Shown in pieces: positions 1 to 6,399 of a stretch of 7,891 nucleotides of DNA. Under the pieces are notes generated by a model, which saw only the letters and a list, made by a program, of their open reading frames with translations, was not told the origin of the DNA and did no database searches. Position numbers and translations under genes: made by a program. The DNA is taken from positions 1-7,891 of the forward strand of contig CAJJYO010000066.1 of NCBI GenBank assembly GCA_905197385.1. Reading direction: 5' to 3'. How positions within the stretch are numbered: the first letter of the stretch is position 1; each line of letters opens with the position of its first letter. Origin of the DNA: an uncultured Collinsella sp. (GTDB taxonomy: Bacteria; Actinomycetota; Coriobacteriia; Coriobacteriales; Coriobacteriaceae).

Positions 1-1
1 G

Positions 2-1187
<1,186 letters not shown>

Positions 1188-1230
1188 TAAAGGACTTAGC
1201 GCAAACAAACCTCAACCGCACAAGGCGCAC

Positions 1231-1992
1231 ATGGATCAGATTTACGACAACAGGTACTATTCCGCCGGTCCGCGTGAGCCGTCGCCTCGCCGTGCGCGCA
1301 CGGTGCAGCTCGGTGGGTCCGCCTACGCCGGTGCCGACCGCTCCGCGCAGCGCCCGACAAGTACCTCGCGCCCCAATGCTCAATCGAATACTTCGGCAGA
1401 TGGACCGGTGCGCCCGGCACGTTCGTCGCATGTTCAGCGTTCCTCGGCTCAAACGCATGAAAAGCCGAGTAGGCCCTCGAACCGTCTTTCAGGCTCGGAC
1501 TTCATGCATTACGCCAACGACAACGCGGTGGTCAAAGCAATCTACGACTTTACCCACGGTCCTCAGCGAGGGCTGTTTGTTGGCATTGTCGTTGCCCTGG
1601 CGCTCGTGAGCCTGTATTTCCCCGTGCGTGACCTGTATGTGGCAAAACGCTCGAGCGACATCTTGGCCAAGCAGGTCGAGATTCGCGAGCAATATAACGA
1701 CGACCTGCAAAAAAGCGTCGACAAGCTGCTTTCGGAGGAGGGCATTAAGGACGCGGCATCCGAGGACCTGGGCCTGGTGATGCCCGGCGAGAAGAGGATT
1801 GAAGTGCAGGGCCTGGACGACGATTCGGATCCTTCGTCGAGCCAGAAGTCGTCGAACGCCAAGAAGGCCAGCGAAGTTGCCAAGGAAATCGAAGAAGTCG
1901 GTAAGGACGTGCCGTGGTACATCCAGGCGCTCGATATGCTGTTTGGATTTAACGGCGTCGAGGGTCAGACGGTCGCGTCCAGCGGCGAGTAG
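1231..1992 (+). CDS. FtsB/DivIC-like septum formation initiator protein
   Basis: A 253-residue bitopic membrane protein of the FtsB/DivIC family, which in other bacteria joins FtsL and FtsQ/DivIB in the divisome. Residues 1-112 are Arg/Ser/Pro/Gln-rich and probably disordered. One membrane segment follows (about 114-132), then an extracytoplasmic coiled coil (about 138-170). Next comes the family hallmark at 171-191: an acidic/Ala helix, then D-L-G-L-V-M-P-G-E, matching the 'LG.v.PGE' motif. The tail (192-253) is acidic/Ser-rich with a final hydrophobic patch (WYIQALDMLFGF). The ATG at 1231 is preferred because upstream in-frame codons lie in the eno terminator; the ribosome site is weak (AAGGCG). 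It is longer than E. coli FtsB (~100 residues) but resembles long actinobacterial members. It follows eno and precedes ppx by 28 bases, an actinobacterial synteny. The division role is inferred from the family. Confidence 0.82.
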   Translation: MDQIYDNRYYSAGPREPSPRRARTVQLGGSAYAGADRSAQRPTSTSRPNAQSNTSADGPVRPARSSHVQRSSAQTHEKPSRPSNRLSGSDFMHYANDNAVVKAIYDFTHGPQRGLFVGIVVALALVSLYFPVRDLYVAKRSSDILAKQVEIREQYNDDLQKSVDKLLSEEGIKDAASEDLGLVMPGEKRIEVQGLDDDSDPSSSQKSSNAKKASEVAKEIEEVGKDVPWYIQALDMLFGFNGVEGQTVASSGE

Positions 1993-2020
1993 GCGAGTAG
2001 CGCCCGGAGGGGAGCCCGCA

Positions 2021-3022
2021 ATGACAAATTGCAAACGATATAAGGTGGCGGCGATCGACCTGGGAACGGTGTCGTCGCGACTGGTGCTGGCCCAGGTTGA
2101 GGCTGGGGCGATCGTGGGATCGTCCAAACATACCGAGATTACCGACCTGGGCGAGGGCGTGGACGCGACGGGTCGCTTTTGTGAGGCGGCCGTCGAGCGC
2201 GTGCTCGCTGCGTGCCGCATGTTTGTGGACGAGGCGCGCGACTTTGGCGCCGCGTGCATCTGTACCACCTGCACGAGTGCCGCGCGCGATGCGTCCAACG
2301 CCGCGCTGCTGCTGGACGGCCTGCGCGGGCTGGGGCTCGAACCGCAGGTGATTCCGGGCGAGGTTGAGGCACGCCTGACGTTTTTTGGCGTGGCACACGA
2401 CTTTGCCGTCGAGCGCATCATTGTTCCCGATTCGGGTGGTGGCTCCACGGACCTCGTGACGGGCGTATACGCTCCGGAGCGCGGGGTCTTCGCGCTGGAG
2501 GGAACGCGCTCGCTGGACATCGGTTGCCGTCGCGTGACGGAGCGGTTTTTCTCGGCGCTGCCGCCAACGGACAGTGAACTTGTCGCCGCTGGTGCATCGG
2601 CGGGCGAGCAGTTCGGGGCTTACTTTGAGGGCCTACCTGTCGACTTTGAGCGCGCCGAGCGCCTCGTCGCGGTGGGCGGTACCGTCACCACGCTCGTGGC
2701 ACTCGTTCACGAACTGGAGCCGTACGACTCGAGCTTTGTGCACCTGCGCGAGCTTTCGATGGAGCAGATTTCGGCCGCTATCGAGCGCATGTCTGCGTTG
2801 GATGTTGCAGGCATTGCCGCGTTGCCGGGCGTGCAGCCCAAGCGCGCGAGCGTGATCTTGGCAGGTGCCGTGGTGATTCGCGAGCTCATGCGAGCCGGCG
2901 GCTACAAGACGCTCACCGTAAGCGAGAACAGCCTACTCGCTGGCATGGCCGTCACCATCAACGAGGTTCTCGACGGCGCGACTCCCACCATCGCCTGGAC
3001 CCCCACTCTCAGCACCCTCTAA
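2021..3022 (+). CDS. Ppx/GppA-family phosphatase (exopolyphosphatase / pppGpp phosphohydrolase type)
   Basis: A 333-residue member of the ASKHA-fold Ppx/GppA family, which removes terminal phosphate from polyphosphate or from pppGpp. The first phosphate-binding loop is A-I-D-L-G-T-V-S-S-R-L (11-21). The region holding the catalytic glutamate is I-P-G-E-V-E-A-R-L (111-119). The second phosphate loop is D-S-G-G-G-S-T-D-L (137-145), and a conserved G-G-T-V-T-T-L lies at 219-225. It has only the two core domains, without the C-terminal HD-like extension of E. coli Ppx, and is close in size to actinobacterial short forms. The ATG at 2021 is supported by a strong ribosome site, GGAGGGGAG at 2006-2014. 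It lies 28 bases after the FtsB-like gene, probably in one operon. The substrate (polyphosphate or pppGpp) cannot be decided from sequence. The second loop is usually DIGGGSTE, so the Ser and final Asp here are slight departures. Confidence 0.88.
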   Translation: MTNCKRYKVAAIDLGTVSSRLVLAQVEAGAIVGSSKHTEITDLGEGVDATGRFCEAAVERVLAACRMFVDEARDFGAACICTTCTSAARDASNAALLLDGLRGLGLEPQVIPGEVEARLTFFGVAHDFAVERIIVPDSGGGSTDLVTGVYAPERGVFALEGTRSLDIGCRRVTERFFSALPPTDSELVAAGASAGEQFGAYFEGLPVDFERAERLVAVGGTVTTLVALVHELEPYDSSFVHLRELSMEQISAAIERMSALDVAGIAALPGVQPKRASVILAGAVVIRELMRAGGYKTLTVSENSLLAGMAVTINEVLDGATPTIAWTPTLSTL

Positions 3023-3027
3023 ATAAT

Positions 3028-3090
3028 TTGCGGTGAAATACGGACTAAAATCGCCCTTTCGGGCACCAAACAGTCCCTATTCCACCGCAA
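3028..3090. repeat. 63-nt palindromic repeat, copy 1 (imperfect)
   Basis: Arms 3028-3046 and 3072-3090 are inverted complements at 17 of 19 positions, around a 25-nt loop. The loop has its own hairpin, GCCC-TTTC-GGGC. The element starts 6 bases after the ppx stop. The second copy, at 4613-4675, has identical arm and loop lengths and shares a 16-base stretch (3077-3092 and 4662-4677). It may also help end transcription of ppx, although there is no T tract. Confidence 0.8.
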
Positions 3091-3097
3091 CTCAACA

Positions 3098-3160
3098 GCC
3101 GGCACCTGGGGATGTTCCTTTTCTGCCGGCACCTGGGGACAGTCCTTGCGGGGCGTCCCC
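3098..3160. repeat. 27-nt tandem repeat joined to a GGGGAC/GTCCCC inverted repeat
   Basis: Two 27-base units (3098-3124, 3125-3151) match at 20 of 27 positions and share GCCGGCACCTGGGGA. The second unit supplies GGGGAC (3135-3140), which pairs with GTCCCC (3155-3160). It ends 8 bases before the stop codon of the ATPase gene on the opposite strand. It looks like a REP-type intergenic repeat. Similar GGGGAC/GTCCCC elements are, as far as I recall, common in Coriobacteriia, but I could not search. Confidence 0.65.
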
Positions 3161-3167
3161 ACAGCGC

Positions 3168-4469
3168 CTATGCCAGCTTGTCGATCTGCCCAATCTCCCA
3201 AAGCGGAATATTGATGAGCATGCCCTCGTCTCTATATGCCGCCAGGGAGCTCCTCACGCAACGCTCGAGTTTGAATTTTTCGCAGGCTACTTTCAGACTC
3301 TTCGCTTTAAGGTTCTCTGCCGCCTTGACCTCAAGCGGAAGCACGGTTCCCGCATGGTCGATGGCAAAGTCGGTTTCGGCATTGCCGGAGGTAGAGGACC
3401 AATACGCGGGAGTTTTGTCCTGGAGCAAAAGCTCCTGCGCGACGTATTGTTCGGTCAGCGAACCTTTGAACTCGGTAAAAACAGCGGATCCGTTAAGAAC
3501 GATGGCCGGAGAGAGACCGGAGAGCGCTCCGAGGATGCCGGTGTCGATGCAGAACAGTTTGAAGCCCGAGAGGTCTTCGTAGCTCGAGAGCGGCGCCTTT
3601 AGAGCGGAAACACGTGGCACTTTATGAACGATTCCGTAGTCCGTGAGCCACTGGAGGCTTTCCTCGAAATCGCGTGCGCGCGCTCCGGGACGAAGGGCGC
3701 CATAGACAAACTTCTTGTTCTCCTTTGCAAGCTGGCCGGGAAGGGATTTCCAAACCAACCTCATGCGCTCGACGATGCGGGCGGGTGCATGTTTGCCAAA
3801 ATCGGATTCGTAAGCCTCGATGATTTGCTGTTGAAGCCTTCGGGCTTCGATGAAGTCGCGTGTCTCGGCGAAAGTGGAGACAACTTCGGGCATACCGCCG
3901 ACAACAAGGTATTCCTTGAGCAAGTGCTCGAGCTTTTCGGTAACGTTTGCCAGAAGGTTCATGTCTGCGGCAAGGATGGCATCGGCGAGCGGGTTGCCGT
4001 CGACGGCACGAACGAACTCGGCAAACCCCATGGGACGCATGGTGAGCTGGTCGATTTTGCCGACGGGAAATGACTCGTTTTCGCGTCGGAGCGCGAGGCC
4101 CATATAGGAACCGGCTGCCACGATGTGGTATTCGGGTGCAAGTTCGTTGAAGTACTTGAGTGAGGTGATCCCGCGTGGCGCCTCTTGGATCTCGTCGAAG
4201 ATGATGAGCGTGTCTGCCGGCGTTACGGTTTGGCCACGTAGGAGTTCTATCTGGGAGATGATGCGCTTGGGGTCGAGGTCCCCATCGAACAGCGAGCGTG
4301 TGCTCGGCTCGAGCATAAAGTCAAAACGAATGACGTTTCGATACTGCTGGCTTGCGAATTCGTTAAGAAGCCAAGTCTTTCCTGTCTGGCGGGCTCCCCT
4401 AAGCAAGAGAGGTTTGCGATTCGCCCTTGATTTCCAAGCGATAAGTTCACTCATAAGCTGTCGCTGCAT
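3168..4469 (-). CDS. AAA+ ATPase of the DUF4143 family with PD-(D/E)XK-like C-terminal region
   Basis: A 433-residue P-loop ATPase. Walker A is G-A-R-Q-T-G-K-T (25-32), Walker B is L-I-I-F-D-E-I-Q (88-95), and a G-S-Y/L motif follows at 120-126. The C-terminal DUF4143 part has Q-E-L (345-347), D367 (A-E-T-D-F-A-I) and L-E-V-K (379-382). This spacing resembles the E...D...ExK set of PD-(D/E)XK nuclease folds, but catalysis is unproven. The start is ATG 4469: GGGAGG (4474-4479) lies 4 bases upstream and the product begins MQRQL...ELIAWK like relatives. An in-frame TTG at 4481 is less likely. The gene is intact. Hand-counted stretches are about 50-55% GC against nearly 80% in parts of ppx and the kinase, suggesting a separate origin. 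Family members are often present in many copies per genome, and their role (defence, DNA handling or ligand-gated ATPase) is not settled. Repeats lie on both sides. Confidence 0.88.
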   Translation of the reverse strand: MQRQLMSELIAWKSRANRKPLLLRGARQTGKTWLLNEFASQQYRNVIRFDFMLEPSTRSLFDGDLDPKRIISQIELLRGQTVTPADTLIIFDEIQEAPRGITSLKYFNELAPEYHIVAAGSYMGLALRRENESFPVGKIDQLTMRPMGFAEFVRAVDGNPLADAILAADMNLLANVTEKLEHLLKEYLVVGGMPEVVSTFAETRDFIEARRLQQQIIEAYESDFGKHAPARIVERMRLVWKSLPGQLAKENKKFVYGALRPGARARDFEESLQWLTDYGIVHKVPRVSALKAPLSSYEDLSGFKLFCIDTGILGALSGLSPAIVLNGSAVFTEFKGSLTEQYVAQELLLQDKTPAYWSSTSGNAETDFAIDHAGTVLPLEVKAAENLKAKSLKVACEKFKLERCVRSSLAAYRDEGMLINIPLWEIGQIDKLA

Positions 4470-4492
4470 ATTGCCTCCCAACCCTCTCGGCT

Positions 4493-4498
4493 AGTATA
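4493..4498 (-). promoter_or_regulatory. Candidate -10 box of the ATPase gene
   Basis: The minus strand reads TATACT here, 23 bases before the ATG at 4469. No good -35 is seen at 16-18 bases. That position (about 4516-4521) falls in the first TTTCC-ATC-GGAAA palindrome, so a protein bound there could activate or repress this promoter. Inference from position. Confidence 0.5.
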
Positions 4499-4512
4499 AG
4501 GCCATTTGGTCG

Positions 4513-4600
4513 TTTCCATCGGAAAATGTGCGAGACAACCACGTATTTCCATCGGAAAATGTGGGAGACAACCACGTTTTTCCATCGGAAAATGTGGGAA
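4513..4600. repeat. 33-bp tandem repeat, about 2.6 copies, upstream of the ATPase gene
   Basis: Units begin at 4513, 4546 and 4579. The first 18 bases (TTTCCATCGGAAAATGTG) are identical in all three. The first two full units differ at only two positions, and the third diverges after its 20th base or so. Each carries the palindrome TTTCC-ATC-GGAAA. The 33-bp spacing is close to three helical turns, so the cores would face nearly the same side of the DNA. The repeat lies in the 5' region of the ATPase and covers the expected -35 position, which suggests an operator array, but no binding protein is known from this window. Confidence 0.8.
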
Positions 4601-4607
4601 CACCAAC

Positions 4608-4680
4608 CTAAGTTGCGGTGGAATAGTTCCTAAATGGGCTGGTAAACTACCAAAACAGGAACTATTCCACCGCAACTTAG
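4608..4680. repeat. 63-nt palindromic repeat, copy 2 (perfect, arms extended to 24 bp)
   Basis: Arms 4608-4631 and 4657-4680 are perfect 24-bp inverted complements, with a 25-base loop that holds TGGTA-AAC-TACCA (4640-4652). The core 4613-4675 has the same 19+25+19 layout as copy 1 at 3028-3090 and shares the terminal TTGCGGTG and CTATTCCACCGCAACT sequences. It lies between the ATPase upstream repeats and the tRNA-Leu terminator. No T tract adjoins the stem, so a simple terminator role is unlikely. Confidence 0.88.
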
Positions 4681-4696
4681 AGCCCCGCCGGCATCT

Positions 4697-4736
4697 AAAA
4701 GAAGCGAGCCCGCATCCCTGGGGAACACGGGCTCGC
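4697..4736 (-). terminator. Rho-independent terminator of tRNA-Leu
   Basis: On the minus strand GCGAGCCCG (4736-4728) pairs with CGGGCTCGC (4712-4704) around a 15-base loop. It is followed by TTCTTTT (4703-4697). It starts about 12 bases after the tRNA 3' end. Confidence 0.9.
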
Positions 4737-4747
4737 AAGCAATCATA

Positions 4748-4832
4748 TGGTAGGGGCGGTGGGACTCGAACCCACAATCCTTGCGGCGAGAGATTTTAAG
4801 TCTCCTGCGTATGCCAATTCCGCCACGCCCCC
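4748..4832 (-). tRNA. tRNA-Leu, anticodon UAA
   Basis: An 85-base class II tRNA. The acceptor GGGGGCG (4832-4826) pairs with CGCCCCT (4758-4752), with a terminal G-U pair. The anticodon stem GGAGA/TCTCT encloses CTTAAAA, giving anticodon UAA at 4798-4796, which reads UUA and, by wobble, UUG. A long variable arm (CGCCGCAAGG region) marks a leucine tRNA. The T arm contains GGTTCGAGTCC. The CCA end is encoded at 4750-4748. It lies 31 bases after the upstream membrane-protein gene and is followed by a strong terminator. Confidence 0.96.
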
Positions 4833-4843
4833 GTGAGACTAGA

Positions 4844-4852
4844 AGTCTAGCA
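4844..4852 (-). promoter_or_regulatory. Possible extended -10 promoter for tRNA-Leu
   Basis: The minus strand reads TG-C-TAGACT, placing a transcription start near 4837, about 5 bases before the tRNA 5' end at 4832. No convincing -35 is visible. The tRNA could also be read through from the gene upstream, since I see no terminator between them. Confidence 0.35.
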
Positions 4853-4863
4853 CAAGCCGTCCG

Positions 4864-5487
4864 TTACGCGTTGACGGCCATCGAGTGTTGGCCCGACTTC
4901 TCCAGGAACTCCTGGAACTTGGCTTCGTCGCCCTTGTTCTGGTACTGCAGGGCCAGCAGGTACTCCAAGCGGCAGCGCTTGACCGGGTCGTCGCCGACAT
5001 CCTCGAGCATGCGCTCCAGCTCGGGAATGTCGTTGTGGCGCTTGAGAATCATCGTGTCGTACATCAGCTGGCACTCGTGCGCAACTGCCTCGGCCTGACC
5101 GCCCTCAAAGCCCTTGATCTCGTGCAGCAACTCCTTGGCCTTTTTGCGGTCCTCCTGACCAACGTAGTAGTTAAAGGCCTTGATCACCAGGTCGACGCGC
5201 TGCATCTTGGGGAGGTTGAGCCCCAGCAGCAGGTCGAACATCTCGCTGGCGTGCTCGTGGTCCTCGCGCAGCAGATAGGAGTTCAGGCGCAGGTAGTCGC
5301 GGTTGTAGCGCGGGTACAGCATGCTGGTGAGTTTGCCGTCGAGCAAACGATCGAACTCGTCCCACTGCTTGGCGGCCATCAATTGCTGCAGGCGTTTAAA
5401 CGTGGTGCGTTTTTTGACGCTAAAGAACACCGACACGGCGATGCAGATGATAACGACGGCGGTCCAGAGGGTGCGGGAATCGGGCAT
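4864..5487 (-). CDS. Membrane-anchored helical-repeat (TPR-like) protein of unknown function
   Basis: A 207-residue protein with one N-terminal membrane segment (residues about 8-23, TAVVIICIAVSVFFSV) followed by K-K-R. The rest is therefore probably cytosolic, with a very short N-terminus outside. From residue 28 on it is all helical, made of repeated ~34-residue helix pairs with spaced small and aromatic residues (such as K-Q-W-D-E-F-D-R-L-L, the Y-Y-V-G-Q-E-D-R-K-K-A-K-E-L-L stretch at 107-121 and Y-L-L-A-L-Q-Y-Q-N-K-G-D at 176-187). This pattern is typical of TPR-like scaffolds, though no strict TPR consensus is complete. The ATG at 5487 has TAAGGA (5500-5495) seven bases upstream. It is transcribed towards tRNA-Leu and diverges from the PTS IIB gene. 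TPR-like proteins bind partner proteins, and the partner is unknown here. I do not recognise a named gene. Confidence 0.78.
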   Translation of the reverse strand: MPDSRTLWTAVVIICIAVSVFFSVKKRTTFKRLQQLMAAKQWDEFDRLLDGKLTSMLYPRYNRDYLRLNSYLLREDHEHASEMFDLLLGLNLPKMQRVDLVIKAFNYYVGQEDRKKAKELLHEIKGFEGGQAEAVAHECQLMYDTMILKRHNDIPELERMLEDVGDDPVKRCRLEYLLALQYQNKGDEAKFQEFLEKSGQHSMAVNA

Positions 5488-5542
5488 ATTAGGGTCCTTA
5501 GTCGCTCATAAAGCGAGCGGTATGACAACACGTACTAGATGT

Positions 5543-5548
5543 ATTATA
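5543..5548 (-). promoter_or_regulatory. -10 box for the TPR-like gene
   Basis: The minus strand reads a perfect TATAAT, 55 bases before the ATG at 5487. The best -35 match is only partial (ATGCCA, 18 bases upstream). The leader contains a small inverted repeat TCGCT-CATAA-AGCGA (5502-5516) just before the ribosome site; its significance is unclear. Confidence 0.55.
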
Positions 5549-5610
5549 CGCAGCGCGCAAGCAAACTGGCATAAAAGCTCATCGAGGCCGAGTGCCATCG
5601 CTCGCTGCGG

Positions 5611-5616
5611 TACACT
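5611..5616 (+). promoter_or_regulatory. Candidate -10 box for the PTS IIB/VOC unit
   Basis: TACACT, 34 bases before the ATG at 5651, in the 163-base divergent intergenic region shared with the TPR-like gene. No clear -35 or cre-like operator is visible. The ribosome site AAGGGAG (5635-5641) is strong and nine bases from the start. Confidence 0.4.
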
Positions 5617-5650
5617 TACCTAAAGTAAACCATGAAGGGAGACATTACCT

Positions 5651-5938
5651 ATGAAGAAGATCGTTTTGGCTTGCGGTGCTGGCGCTGCTACTTCCACGCT
5701 CGTTGCCCAGAAGGTCGCTACCCTGCTCGACGCCAACGGTTATGCCGACAAGTACGAGATCGTGCAGTGCGCCATCTCCGAGGCCAAGGATTACTGCGAC
5801 GAGGGCGCTGACCTGCTGATCGCCACCACCGTTGCCCCCGAGGGCCTCACCTGCCCGTACGTGAGTGGCGTGCCCTTCATGACCGGCATGAACCGCGTTG
5901 CCGCCGAGAAGGCCGTTCTCGACGTCATGGCTCAGTAG
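5651..5938 (+). CDS. PTS IIB component, galactitol (GatB-like) type
   Basis: A 95-residue phosphotransferase-system IIB protein of the galactitol-type subfamily of the lactose/cellobiose IIB fold. C8, in I-V-L-A-C-G-A-G-A-A-T-S-T (4-16), is the phosphorylated cysteine. The surrounding loop closely resembles that of E. coli GatB, as does the C-terminal V-P-F-M-T-G-M (74-80) and the final helix. Such proteins pass phosphate from IIA to the sugar imported by IIC. No IIA or IIC gene lies in the window: upstream is a divergent membrane protein and downstream is a VOC protein 11 bases away. It must work with components encoded elsewhere or have a regulatory role. The substrate cannot be fixed from IIB alone; galactitol or a sugar acid/polyol is likely. 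The start is clear from the ribosome site and the MKKIVLACG opening. Full length. Confidence 0.9.
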   Translation: MKKIVLACGAGAATSTLVAQKVATLLDANGYADKYEIVQCAISEAKDYCDEGADLLIATTVAPEGLTCPYVSGVPFMTGMNRVAAEKAVLDVMAQ

Positions 5939-5949
5939 GCGCTGACTGC

Positions 5950-6324
5950 ATGAGTGAGCAGAACGCCAACCCGGTAGAGCTCTTTGGTATGCGCGTTGCC
6001 CATGTGGGCATTAACGCCACCGACCCGGCAGACGCCCTGGAGATCGCGGAGCTGTTCTCGACGATGATGGGCCTGCCCGTCATCGAGACCCCGGTTTCGT
6101 ACTTCAACGATTCGCTGGTCGAGATCATGAAGCAGAACGGTCGTGGCACCAAAGGTCACATCGGCTTTGCCGTCAACGACATCGATGCAGCTGAGAAGTG
6201 GTTTGCCGAGCGTGGGCTCGAGGTCAACGAGGAGTCGCGCGTGCTGCTGCCCGACGGTGGCACCAAACTCGTGTACTTTAAGCGCGAGTTCGCCGGTTTC
6301 GCCGTGCACCTGTGCCGCGAGTAG
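5950..6324 (+). CDS. VOC (vicinal oxygen chelate) family protein, like the domain fused to KDPG aldolases
   Basis: A 124-residue protein with two beta-alpha-beta-beta-beta halves of the glyoxalase/VOC fold: residues 13-60 (R-V-A-H-V-G-I-N) and 68-121 (K-G-H-I-G-F-A-V-N-D-I-D-A-A). H18, E58 and H70 fall at the usual metal-ligand positions. The fourth position, normally Glu, appears to be H120 (G-F-A-V-H-L). From memory, the sequence resembles the C-terminal VOC domain attached to some 2-keto-3-deoxy-6-phosphogluconate aldolases in Lachnospiraceae (ELFGM..AHVGIN ... GGFAVHL); here it stands alone. This hints at sugar-acid catabolism, in keeping with the PTS IIB gene 11 bases upstream. No strong ribosome site is seen, so translation may be coupled to the IIB gene. 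A perfect terminator follows. The VOC fold is firm, but the reaction is unknown. Confidence 0.85.
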   Translation: MSEQNANPVELFGMRVAHVGINATDPADALEIAELFSTMMGLPVIETPVSYFNDSLVEIMKQNGRGTKGHIGFAVNDIDAAEKWFAERGLEVNEESRVLLPDGGTKLVYFKREFAGFAVHLCRE

Positions 6325-6348
6325 CGCACAAGCTGCCATAGCTGGCAA

Positions 6349-6380
6349 AAAGGGATAGGGCCGCGTGGCCCTATCCCTTT
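6349..6380. terminator. Bidirectional terminator between the VOC gene and the histidine kinase
   Basis: A perfect 14-bp stem (6349-6362 with 6367-6380) closes a GCGT loop. On the plus strand the stem ends in TTT and continues ATTTAT. On the minus strand the stem ends in TTT followed by TT. It serves both convergent genes, which end at 6324 and 6400. Confidence 0.92.
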
Positions 6381-6399
6381 ATTTATGCCGAGGGGCTTC

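Noticed and set aside
1489..2520. Long open frame on the - strand (343 codons) opposite the FtsB-like gene and ppx
   Set aside because: Both sense genes have recognisable families; this is the usual antisense open frame in high-GC DNA.
4513..4600. CRISPR-like array
   Set aside because: The intervening segments are nearly identical to each other, so there are no unique spacers and no cas genes; it is a plain tandem repeat.
4506..4799. Open frame through the 33-bp repeats (11-residue S-I-G-K-C repeats)
   Set aside because: 33 is a multiple of three, so the repeat stays open by chance; the frame then runs through a palindrome, a terminator and the tRNA.
3023..4832. Prophage or integrative element inserted at tRNA-Leu
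   Set aside because: No integrase and no second copy of the tRNA 3' end is seen on the other side of the ATPase island; the tRNA terminator is intact.
4885..5511. Open frame on the + strand opposite the TPR-like gene
   Set aside because: Leu/Val/Gln-rich product with low-complexity look, no ribosome site; the minus-strand gene has a promoter, ribosome site and a plausible membrane anchor.
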